Shown: positions 33,663 to 41,615 of the stretch, in pieces
Layout: each line of letters opens with the position of its first letter
Position numbering within the stretch: position 1 is the stretch's first letter
Origin: Paramesorhizobium sp049065735
Lineage (GTDB): Bacteria; Pseudomonadota; Alphaproteobacteria; Rhizobiales; Rhizobiaceae
Length of the DNA stretch: 64,000 bases
Assembly (NCBI RefSeq): GCF_049065735.1
Contig: NZ_JBAKHD010000001.1
Span: 686,893 to 750,892, forward strand
Direction: 5' to 3'
Position numbers and translations under genes: made by a program
Notes under the pieces: model-generated
Seen by the model: only the letters and a program-made list of their open reading frames with translations
The model's database searches: none
Told to the model about the DNA's origin: nothing

Positions 33663-33989
33663 ATGGATATCGATCAGACAACAGTGGAGGAGGGCGCGCC
33701 GCCCGCCCATCGCATCCTCTCCGGCGCCCCGAAATTCCGCACCTGGAATATCGAGGAAGCCGAAGGCGGCCTCTACGTCGGCATATGGGAGGCGACACCA
33801 GGCAAATGGCGCGTCGAATATGACGAATGGGAATTCTGCCACATCCTCTCCGGCGTCTCCGTCATCACCGAGGAGGGCGGCGACCCAATCACGCTGCGCC
33901 CCGGCGACAGCTTCATCCTCCGCCCCGGTTTCAAGGGGACGTGGGAGGTGATCGAGACGACCCGGAAGGAATATGTGATCAGGGTTTGA
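33663..33989 (+). CDS. Cupin domain protein (DUF861-type)
   Basis: 108 residues in a single cupin barrel: KWRVEYDEWEFCHILSG and the second motif LRPGDSFILRPGFKGTW. Similar to small cupins related to ureidoglycine aminohydrolase; substrate unknown. An alternative GTG at 33636 would add nine residues; neither start has a clear ribosome binding site. It follows metY closely and may share its transcript. Confidence 0.82.
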   Translation: MDIDQTTVEEGAPPAHRILSGAPKFRTWNIEEAEGGLYVGIWEATPGKWRVEYDEWEFCHILSGVSVITEEGGDPITLRPGDSFILRPGFKGTWEVIETTRKEYVIRV

Positions 33990-34083
33990 ACCACACGGCG
34001 ACGGTGGCGACCGTCAGCCCAATTGATACGACAGACGACAGGCCGTGGCTCATGGCTTTATCCTTTCCGGCCATCACGTGATC

Positions 34084-34100
34084 GTATCATATTATGATAC
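34084..34100. promoter_or_regulatory. 17-base AT-rich palindrome
   Basis: GTATCATA-T-TATGATAC, a perfect inverted repeat between the convergent cupin and peroxidase genes. It looks like an operator but sits downstream of both genes, so its meaning is unclear. Confidence 0.3.
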
Positions 34101-34113
34101 ATCGACGAAGCGA

Positions 34114-34141
34114 AAAAGGCGGAGGCCCAAGCCCCCGCCTT
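34114..34141 (-). terminator. Terminator of the cytochrome c peroxidase gene
   Basis: On the minus strand AAGGCGG...CCGCCTT forms about 11 base pairs including a G-U pair, then a TTTTTC tail. It lies about 23 bases after the stop codon of the peroxidase gene. Confidence 0.7.
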
Positions 34142-34163
34142 CATCTTCACATACTCCCGTCCC

Positions 34164-35246
34164 CTATTTCGCCGCGTCCGGCTTCATCAGCACCGGCTGT
34201 GGTGTGTCGGGGCTGCTGACGGGCAAGAGGGGGTAGGTCACGTCGGGCTGTTCGCCGGTCAGCGTGTCGAGGAAGGCGACGATGGCTTCCACTTCATCGC
34301 CCTTGAGCTCCGTGCCGAGCTGTGAGGACGACATGATCTCCACCGCCTGCTTCAGATCCCACACCCGTCCGCTGTGGAAATAGGGCGCGGTGAGCGCCAC
34401 GTTGCGCAAGGAGGGCGCGCGGAAGACATATTCGTCGCTCGCCGTTTCGGTAACGGCGAAGCGGCCTTTGTCGTCGGGCGGCAAGATTTCCGAGCCCGGC
34501 TTTTCCACCACGCCGAAGGCATAATAATCCCCGCCGCCAACATTGATGCCGTTATGGCATGAGGCGCAGCCGCGATCGATGAAGAGGCGCAGGCCCTTCT
34601 TCTCCTTGTCGTTGAGCGCCGCGACATTACCTTCCAGATATTGGTCGAATCGCGCGCCCGGCGTGATCAGCGTCGTCTCGAACGCCTCGATGGCCTTCGC
34701 GACATTGTCGAAGGTGAGCGCCTGCGTCTCGCCCGGGAAGGCAAGATCGAATCGCTTGCGGTACTCGGGCATGCTTTCGAGCACGGCCAGCACACGGTCC
34801 GGCGTGGCGTTCATCTCCACCGCGGCCTGGATCGGCCCCTTGGCCTGTTCGCGTAGATCCTGCGCGCGTCCGTCCCAGAACTGCGCGACGTTGAAGAAGG
34901 CGTTCAGCACCGTCGGCGCGTTGCGCGGGCCGCTCTGCCAGCCATGGCCGACCGAGGTCGGCAAGCCGTCGACGCCGCCCAGCCCAAGATTATGGCAGGT
35001 GTTGCAGCTGAGCAGATGGCTGGACGACAGGCGCGGCTCGAAGAACAGCATCTTGCCCAGTTCCACCTTTTCCCGCGTGATGGCGTTGTTGGGAGGCGCG
35101 GGCTGGACGGTCGGGATCGGCTTGAAGAGGGCCGTTGCGTCCGTACGCAGCGCCTCGTCGTCAATAGATTGGGGATCACCCTGCGCCCCAGCCGGTCCGC
35201 CGAGCAGGACCGCGGCTGCAAACGCCAATGCTAGCTTGGATTTCAT
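34164..35246 (-). CDS. Di-haem cytochrome c peroxidase family protein
   Basis: 360 residues, periplasmic: signal peptide MKSKLALAFAAAVLLGGPAGA, two c-type haem sites CNTCH (about residue 90) and CASCH (about residue 225), and the peroxidase/MauG landmarks. Reduces hydrogen peroxide with electrons from cytochrome c. The ATG at 35246 has GGAG six bases upstream; ATGs at 35249 and 35258 are in frame. Stands alone with its own terminator. Confidence 0.9.
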   Translation of the reverse strand: MKSKLALAFAAAVLLGGPAGAQGDPQSIDDEALRTDATALFKPIPTVQPAPPNNAITREKVELGKMLFFEPRLSSSHLLSCNTCHNLGLGGVDGLPTSVGHGWQSGPRNAPTVLNAFFNVAQFWDGRAQDLREQAKGPIQAAVEMNATPDRVLAVLESMPEYRKRFDLAFPGETQALTFDNVAKAIEAFETTLITPGARFDQYLEGNVAALNDKEKKGLRLFIDRGCASCHNGINVGGGDYYAFGVVEKPGSEILPPDDKGRFAVTETASDEYVFRAPSLRNVALTAPYFHSGRVWDLKQAVEIMSSSQLGTELKGDEVEAIVAFLDTLTGEQPDVTYPLLPVSSPDTPQPVLMKPDAAK

Positions 35247-35451
35247 CATCCTCTCCATTGTGGTTATGCCACGCAAGCCACGATAGAAAGGCGGGGAGGG
35301 CGATGTTTTGCGTCAGATCAGCAGGCGCCCTCCAGCGACGGTTTGTCGCTAGTTTGTAGTGATTCTAAATCTTGCAGGCGTTCTGCCGCACCGCCGAGGC
35401 GGTCATTCGGTGGGGGAATAAAAAGCGTTTCAGGCAGATTTGCCGGAAATA

Positions 35452-35527
<76 letters not shown>

Positions 35528-35674
35528 GCTCGCGTGAAGCGGCTGTGGTCAAGCCTTTAGGCAATTCGGCTTGTAAGCGCAAGAGGCAATGCGGCGGAGG
35601 ACGTGCTGCGGTGAGGTTCTCCGGGGAGCATTTTCGCAACAGAAAATATTCTCAAAAATTTTCGAATGAGGTCG

Positions 35675-35703
35675 TTGACAGGGGACGGCGAACCCCTTAG
35701 AAG
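35675..35703 (+). promoter_or_regulatory. Promoter of tRNA-Asp
   Basis: TTGACA (35675-35680), 17-base spacer, TAGAAG (35698-35703), about 50 bases before the tRNA. Confidence 0.55.
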
Positions 35704-35753
35704 CCCGCTCATCGCCGGACGGAAACGCCCCGGCGGAACGAAGAAGAAAGTAC

Positions 35754-35830
35754 GCGGGTGTAGCTCAGTTGGTTAGAGTGCCGGCCTGTCACGCCGGAGG
35801 TCGCGGGTTCGAGCCCCGTCACTCGCGCCA
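35754..35830 (+). tRNA. tRNA-Asp (anticodon GUC)
   Basis: Acceptor GCGGGTG/CACTCGC (one G-U pair), anticodon loop CTGTCAC in stem GCCGG.., T arm GGGTTCGAGCCCC, discriminator G and encoded CCA. Confidence 0.97.
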
Positions 35831-36664
35831 CTTTTCTTCAAGCAAAATCAAGGCTTTGATTGGTTTGATGAAGAGTGGCGCCCCGCCATGCGGTTTAACT
35901 TTCCTCTCTCATTCCATTCTCCATTGCCTGGTCAAATGCGATTGCGGCTAATGCTCGTGCTTTATTCCGAGCTGCTGTTTCTTCATCGAGCTCGGTGCTT
36001 AGCCGCCCAGTCAGTCGCTCCTCATTTTTCTTCAGGTGTGCGGTTGACGTTTGAGGGTGCGCTGCGTGACGATCCCTTCATGAACAACGACGAAATCGTC
36101 TGGCGCTGATTCTCGCAAATCAACCAAGCCTGCTGCTTCGGTCCTTTTGCTCCGAATCCCGTTTCACAAACATTTGAGACGCCGCCCTGGATCCCGGCAC
36201 GCGCCCCCGGCCCACTTCCGCCTAAATTGCTGGCTTCCCTCGCTTTTTCCGGCTTCACGCTGCACCGCCAATAACCGTCCGCGTCTGGTTTTATGGGGTC
36301 TTCCGCCTTATATGCGGCCATGAGCGGCACATTATTAAGCATATGGCAAAAGGTGGGCGGCTGTTTGGCGGTCTTTTGCCTTGCACCTTTAGCCTCTCTG
36401 CGCTAACCCTCGCCGCGAAATCGCACGGTATGCCTTTTGAAGCTGCTTGGGCGAGGGGTCTCTTTGCACAAGGCATGTCTCCCAAAAGTGGGAACCGGTT
36501 TTGGGATAAAGACATGCTGGCGAATGCATGTCTCCCAAAAGTGGACACCGGTTTTGGGTGAAGACATGCCAGCGAGATGCAATGTGTCGCATGGCCGTAG
36601 CCGGTAAAAGGGCTATAGACCCCGGTGCGAGAACAGCCTCGTGTCAAAAGGCGGAAACAGGATC
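35831..36664. other. Long gene-free region before nuoA
   Basis: About 830 bases with no gene I can support. It contains two tandem palindromic repeats at 36473-36569. The region probably holds the nuo operon promoter; no clear consensus was picked out. Confidence 0.55.
36473..36569. repeat. Two tandem palindromic repeats
   Basis: Units 36473-36517 and 36526-36569, 53 bases apart. Each has outer arms GCATGTCT / (A)GACATGC and an inner stem CCCAAAA/TTTTGGG around AGTGG..CCGG. Same family as 938-980. Confidence 0.8.
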
Positions 36665-37030
36665 ATGAACGAGCTTTTGAGTTCCTACCTGCCCATCGTC
36701 ATCTTCATTGGCGTGGCGCTGGTGATCGGTCTGGCGCTTCTCGTCGCGCCGTTCCTTGTCGCTTACCGGCAGCCGGACCCTGAGAAGTTGTCCGCGTATG
36801 AATGCGGCTTCAACGCCTTCGACGATGCGCGCATGAAATTCGACATCCGGTTCTATCTGGTGTCGATTCTCTTCATCATCTTCGACCTGGAGGTCGCCTT
36901 CCTGTTTCCGTGGGCGGTTTCCTTCGGGTCCATCGGCTGGTTCGGCTTCTGGTCGATGATGGTTTTCCTCGCCGTGCTGACCATCGGCTTCATCTATGAA
37001 TGGAAAAAGGGAGCGCTGGAATGGGATTGA
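36665..37030 (+). CDS. nuoA: NADH-quinone oxidoreductase subunit A
   Basis: 121-residue membrane subunit of complex I with three helices and the conserved KLSAYECGFNAFDDARMKFDIRFY loop. First gene of the nuo operon. The ATG at 36665 follows CAGGATC; a GTG at 36641 is in frame. The 3' end overlaps nuoB by 10 bases. Confidence 0.96.
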   Translation: MNELLSSYLPIVIFIGVALVIGLALLVAPFLVAYRQPDPEKLSAYECGFNAFDDARMKFDIRFYLVSILFIIFDLEVAFLFPWAVSFGSIGWFGFWSMMVFLAVLTIGFIYEWKKGALEWD

Positions 37031-37602
37031 CCGATAGCAACACCACGCTCGTCGCGCCCCAGCCCAAGGGAATCATCGATCCGAACACGGGTAAGCCCGT
37101 GGGTGCGGACGATGCGTTCTTCAACGAGATCAATGCGGAACTGTCCGATAAGGGCTTTCTCGTCACCTCCACCGACGCGCTCATCACCTGGGCGCGCACC
37201 GGCTCGCTGATGTGGATGACCTTCGGCCTCGCCTGCTGCGCGGTGGAGATGATGCACATCTCCATGCCGCGCTATGACGCCGAGCGCTTCGGCATTGCCC
37301 CCCGCGCGTCTCCGCGCCAGTCCGACGTGATGATCGTGGCGGGCACGCTGACCAACAAGATGGCTCCCGCGCTGCGCAAGGTCTATGACCAGATGCCGGA
37401 GCCGCGCTACGTCATCTCCATGGGCTCCTGTGCCAATGGCGGCGGCTATTACCATTATTCCTATTCGGTGGTGCGCGGCTGCGACCGCGTCGTGCCCGTC
37501 GATATCTATGTGCCGGGCTGTCCGCCCACCGCGGAAGCGCTGCTCTACGGCATTCTTCTTCTGCAGAAGAAGATCCGCCGCACCGGCACCATCGAGCGAT
37601 AG
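37021..37602 (+). CDS. nuoB: NADH-quinone oxidoreductase subunit B
   Basis: 193 residues. Binds the terminal N2 [4Fe-4S] cluster: the cysteines are in FGLACCAVEMM, SCANGG and PGCPPTAE. The start overlaps nuoA. It contacts the quinone site with NuoD. Confidence 0.97.
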   Translation: MGLTDSNTTLVAPQPKGIIDPNTGKPVGADDAFFNEINAELSDKGFLVTSTDALITWARTGSLMWMTFGLACCAVEMMHISMPRYDAERFGIAPRASPRQSDVMIVAGTLTNKMAPALRKVYDQMPEPRYVISMGSCANGGGYYHYSYSVVRGCDRVVPVDIYVPGCPPTAEALLYGILLLQKKIRRTGTIER

Positions 37603-37614
37603 GAGAGGGGCGGC

Positions 37615-38217
37615 ATGAGCACTCTTGAAGATTTCAAACTCTATCTATCAGAGCGCCTCGGCGATGTGATCGACGATATCGCCATCGAATATGGCGAGCT
37701 CAATCTCGTCGTTCCCGCGGAAAAGATCGTCCCGACACTGACTTTCCTGCGTGACGACGATCTCTGCCAGTTCGTGTCGTTCACCGATCTCAGCGGCGTC
37801 GATTATCCCGAGCGCGCCAAGCGGTTCGATGTGGTCTATCAGCTCCTGTCGCCGCGCCGGAACCTTCGCATCCGCGTCAAGGTACAGGCCGACGAGACGA
37901 CGCTCGTTCCGTCCGCAACTGCGGTCTATCCGGGCGCGGAGTGGTACGAGCGCGAAGCCTACGACATGTACGGCATCCTCTTCTCCGGCCACCCGGACCT
38001 GCGCCGCATCCTTACCGACTACGGCTTCGACGGATACCCGCTGCGCAAGGACTTCCCCCTCACCGGCTATGTCGAAGTGCGTTACGACGACGAGCTGAAG
38101 CGCGTGATCTATCAGCCGGTCGAGCTTCGTCAGGAATTCCGCAACTTCGATTTCCTCTCGCCATGGGAAGGTACGGATTACGTCCTGCCCGGCGACGAAA
38201 AGGCCAAGGCGAACTGA
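37615..38217 (+). CDS. nuoC: NADH-quinone oxidoreductase subunit C
   Basis: 200-residue 30-kDa-type hydrophilic subunit, separate from NuoD as in most Alphaproteobacteria. The signature ERE(A)YDMYGILFSGHPDLRRIL and the DGYPLRKDFPL motif are intact. GAGGGG precedes the ATG. Confidence 0.97.
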   Translation: MSTLEDFKLYLSERLGDVIDDIAIEYGELNLVVPAEKIVPTLTFLRDDDLCQFVSFTDLSGVDYPERAKRFDVVYQLLSPRRNLRIRVKVQADETTLVPSATAVYPGAEWYEREAYDMYGILFSGHPDLRRILTDYGFDGYPLRKDFPLTGYVEVRYDDELKRVIYQPVELRQEFRNFDFLSPWEGTDYVLPGDEKAKAN

Positions 38218-38228
38218 GGCGATAAAGA

Positions 38229-39419
38229 ATGGCTGAAACACAGGTTCGCAATTTCAATATCAACTTCGGCCCGCAGCATCCGGCGGCGCACGGCGTTCTT
38301 CGCCTTGTGCTGGAGCTGGACGGCGAAGTCGTCGAGCGCGTCGATCCGCATATTGGTCTGCTCCATCGCGGCACCGAGAAGCTGATGGAGGCGAAGACCT
38401 ATCTGCAGGCGGTGCCTTATCTCGACCGCCTCGACTATGTCGCGCCGATGAATCAGGAGCATGCCTATGCGCTTGCCGTCGAGCGGCTGCTGGGCATCGA
38501 GGTGCCCCGTCGCGGGCAGGTCATCCGTGTGCTGTTCTCCGAGATCGGCCGCATCCTGAACCATCTCCTCAACGTCACCACGCAGGCCATGGACGTCGGC
38601 GCGCTCACCCCGCCGCTCTGGGGCTTCGAGGAACGCGAGAAGCTGATGGTCTTCTACGAGCGCGCTTCGGGCGCGCGCATGCACGCCGCTTATTTCCGTC
38701 CGGGCGGCGTCCATCAGGACATCCCGCAGAAGCTGGTTGAGGATATCGGCAAGTGGATCGATCCGTTCCTCAAGACCTTGCAGAATCTTGACGATCTCAT
38801 CACCCCGAACCGCATCTTCAAGCAGCGCAATGTCGATATTGGCGTCGTTTCGCTGGAAGATGCCTGGGCCTGGGGCTTTTCCGGCGTCATGGTGCGCGGT
38901 TCCGGCGCGGCGTGGGATCTGCGTAAAAGCCAGCCCTATGAGATTTATCCCGAGCTGGATTTCGATATTCCCGTCGGCAAGAATGGCGACTGCTACGACC
39001 GCTATCTGATCCGCATGGAAGAAATGCGCCAGTCCGTGCGCATCATGCGCCAGTGCGTCGATCTCCTGCTCGGCAAGGATTCCTCCGGCCCGGTCTCCAG
39101 TTCCGACCGCAAGATCGTCCCGCCGAAGCGCGGCGAGATGAAGCGCTCGATGGAAGCGCTGATTCAGCACTTCAAGCTCTATACCGAGGGCTACCACGTG
39201 CCGACGGGTGAGGTTTACGCTGCCGTGGAAGCGCCCAAGGGCGAGTTCGGCGTCTATCTCGTCTCCGATGGCACCAACAAGCCCTATCGCGTGAAGCTGC
39301 GCGCACCGGGCTTTGCCCATCTCCAGGCCATGGACTTCCTGTGCCGTGGCCACATGCTTGCCGACGTCTCCGCAATCCTCGGCTCGCTCGATATCGTGTT
39401 TGGTGAGGTTGACCGCTGA
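38229..39419 (+). CDS. nuoD: NADH-quinone oxidoreductase subunit D
   Basis: 396-residue 49-kDa subunit lining the quinone pocket. Starts with FNINFGPQHPAAHGVLRLVLELDGE and has HIGLLHRGTEKL and the C-terminal DIVFGEVDR. Its TGA shares the A with the nuoE ATG. Confidence 0.97.
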   Translation: MAETQVRNFNINFGPQHPAAHGVLRLVLELDGEVVERVDPHIGLLHRGTEKLMEAKTYLQAVPYLDRLDYVAPMNQEHAYALAVERLLGIEVPRRGQVIRVLFSEIGRILNHLLNVTTQAMDVGALTPPLWGFEEREKLMVFYERASGARMHAAYFRPGGVHQDIPQKLVEDIGKWIDPFLKTLQNLDDLITPNRIFKQRNVDIGVVSLEDAWAWGFSGVMVRGSGAAWDLRKSQPYEIYPELDFDIPVGKNGDCYDRYLIRMEEMRQSVRIMRQCVDLLLGKDSSGPVSSSDRKIVPPKRGEMKRSMEALIQHFKLYTEGYHVPTGEVYAAVEAPKGEFGVYLVSDGTNKPYRVKLRAPGFAHLQAMDFLCRGHMLADVSAILGSLDIVFGEVDR

Positions 39420-40246
39420 TGTCCGTACGCCGTCTCGCAGATGATTCCGTTCAGCCGCTCGCCTTCTCGTTCAATCGTGCGAACCAGGTCTGGGCTGAAC
39501 AGCAGATCCAGAAATATCCGGAAGGCCGTCAGCAATCGGCGGTTATCCCGCTCTTGATGCGCGCGCAGGAACAGGATGGCTGGGTCACGCGCGCGGCCAT
39601 CGAGTACATCGCCAAGATGCTCGATATGCCGCTGATCCGCGTGCTGGAAGTGGCGACCTTCTATACGCAGTTCCAGCTCGCTCCCGTCGGCACCCGCGCC
39701 CACATTCAGGTCTGCGGTACGACGCCCTGCATGCTGCGCGGCGCGGAAGAGCTGAAAAAGGTCTGCCAGCACAAGATCAATCCCGAGCCGTTCGTGACCA
39801 ACGAATCCGGCACGCTGTCCTGGGAAGAGGTCGAATGCCTGGGGGCTTGCGTCAACGCGCCCATGGTCTTGATCTTCAAGGACACTTATGAGGACCTGAC
39901 GCCGGAGCGGTTGGAAGAGATCATCGATGCGTTCGAAGCGGGCAGGGGCGATGAGATCAAGCCCGGCCCGCAGATCGACCGCATGTTGTCGGCCCCGGTG
40001 GGTGGCTTCACCTCGCTGAAGGAAGAGGTTACCGCCACGCAGCAGGCGGCGCCTCAGGGCGCTGCGGCGGAGACCGAGGTTCCGCCCTCGCAGGCGGGGC
40101 GGCCCAAGACCCATGCGGAAGAGACCAATGCCGCGCTGAAAAGCCCGTCGCCGGAAAAGGTGAGCGAGGCCGCGGAAAACAATGCTTCGACAGAGCCTGC
40201 CCCGAAGACGAAGAAGTCTAGGCCCGGCCCCAAGAACCCGGCATGA
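39419..40246 (+). CDS. nuoE: NADH-quinone oxidoreductase subunit E with C-terminal tail
   Basis: 24-kDa subunit carrying the [2Fe-2S] cluster N1a; the four cysteines lie in CGTTPCMLRG and ECLGACVNAP. The folded part ends near residue 200. A further 75 residues are low complexity, rich in Ala, Glu, Pro and Ser, and end in a basic KTKKSRPGPKNPA. Rhizobiales NuoE often has such a tail. The spacing from nuoF is 50 bases. Confidence 0.95.
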   Translation: MSVRRLADDSVQPLAFSFNRANQVWAEQQIQKYPEGRQQSAVIPLLMRAQEQDGWVTRAAIEYIAKMLDMPLIRVLEVATFYTQFQLAPVGTRAHIQVCGTTPCMLRGAEELKKVCQHKINPEPFVTNESGTLSWEEVECLGACVNAPMVLIFKDTYEDLTPERLEEIIDAFEAGRGDEIKPGPQIDRMLSAPVGGFTSLKEEVTATQQAAPQGAAAETEVPPSQAGRPKTHAEETNAALKSPSPEKVSEAAENNASTEPAPKTKKSRPGPKNPA

Positions 40247-40296
40247 CCAGGCGGAATGCGATGATGAAACGGATTGATCGGGATAAGAGGTGAGAC

Positions 40297-41604
40297 ATGC
40301 TGGCTGACAAGGATCGCATATTCACCAACATCTACGGCCAGCATGGTCATTCGCTGAAGGCGGCGATGGCGCTGGGCCGTTGGGACAATACCAAAGCCCT
40401 GATCGAGAAGGGCCGCGACTGGATCATCAATGAGATGAAGGCGTCGGGCCTGCGCGGCCGTGGCGGCGCGGGCTTCCCGACCGGTCTGAAATGGTCCTTC
40501 ATGCCGAAGGAGAGCGACGGACGCCCCCATTACCTTGTCGTGAACGCGGACGAGTCGGAGCCCGGCACCTGCAAGGACCGCGACATCATGCGCAACGACC
40601 CGCACACGCTGCTGGAAGGCTGCGTCATCGCGGGCTGCGCCATGGGCGCGCATACGGCCTATATCTATATCCGCGGCGAATATATCCGTGAGCGCGAGGC
40701 GCTGCAGCGCGCGGTCGATGAAGCCTATGAATATGGCCTGCTCGGCAAGGACAACAAGACCGGCTGGGACATGGATATCTATGTCCACCACGGCGCCGGC
40801 GCCTATATTTGCGGCGAGGAAACCGCGCTTCTGGAAAGCCTCGAGGGCAAGAAGGGCCAGCCGCGCCTGAAGCCGCCATTCCCGGCCAATATGGGCCTCT
40901 ATGGCTGCCCGACGACTGTCAACAACGTTGAATCCATCGCCGTTGCCCCGACGATCCTTCGGCGTGGCGCTGCCTGGTTCTCGTCCATCGGTCGTCCGAA
41001 CAATGTCGGCACCAAGCTGTTCATGATCTCCGGTCATGTCAACACGCCCTGCACGGTCGAAGAGGCGATGGGCATCACCTTCCGCCAGCTGATCGAAGAG
41101 CATGCGGGCGGCATTCGCGGTGGCTGGGACAATCTGCTCGCGGTCATTCCCGGCGGCGCGTCCTGCCCGGTGGTCAAGGCCGAGGACATTATCGACTGCC
41201 CGATGGATTTCGACGGTCTGCGCGAGGTGAAGTCTTCCTTCGGCACCGCCGCTGTCATCGTGATGGACAAGTCCACCGACATCATTAAGGCGATTGCGCG
41301 CCTGTCGCAGTTCTTCAAGCATGAAAGCTGCGGCCAGTGCACGCCCTGCCGCGAAGGCACCGGCTGGATGTGGCGCGTCATGGAGCGCATGGTGACAGGC
41401 AATGCGCAGCGCCGCGAGATCGACATGCTACTCGACATCACCAAGCAGGTGGAAGGCCACACGATCTGCGCGCTGGGCGACGCTGCGGCATGGCCGATCC
41501 AGGGCCTCATCCGCAATTTCCGCCCGGAAATCGAAAAGCGGATCGACGAATACAGCCGCAATGCCGTGAACAGCAAATTTATCGCGCTGGAAGCGGCAGA
41601 ATAA
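40297..41604 (+). CDS. nuoF: NADH-quinone oxidoreductase subunit F
   Basis: 435-residue NADH-oxidising 51-kDa subunit binding FMN and cluster N3. NADH/FMN motif GRGGAGFPTGLKWSF and VVNADESEPGTCKDR; N3 cysteines in ESCGQCTPCREGTGW and the later HTICALGDAAAWP. GAGGTGAG precedes the ATG. Confidence 0.98.
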   Translation: MLADKDRIFTNIYGQHGHSLKAAMALGRWDNTKALIEKGRDWIINEMKASGLRGRGGAGFPTGLKWSFMPKESDGRPHYLVVNADESEPGTCKDRDIMRNDPHTLLEGCVIAGCAMGAHTAYIYIRGEYIREREALQRAVDEAYEYGLLGKDNKTGWDMDIYVHHGAGAYICGEETALLESLEGKKGQPRLKPPFPANMGLYGCPTTVNNVESIAVAPTILRRGAAWFSSIGRPNNVGTKLFMISGHVNTPCTVEEAMGITFRQLIEEHAGGIRGGWDNLLAVIPGGASCPVVKAEDIIDCPMDFDGLREVKSSFGTAAVIVMDKSTDIIKAIARLSQFFKHESCGQCTPCREGTGWMWRVMERMVTGNAQRREIDMLLDITKQVEGHTICALGDAAAWPIQGLIRNFRPEIEKRIDEYSRNAVNSKFIALEAAE

Positions 41605-41615
41605 GGGGCGAAAAG

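Noticed and set aside
36291..36647. 118-codon minus-strand frame ahead of nuoA
   Set aside because: Made of the tandem palindromic repeats; cysteine/histidine pattern is an artefact.
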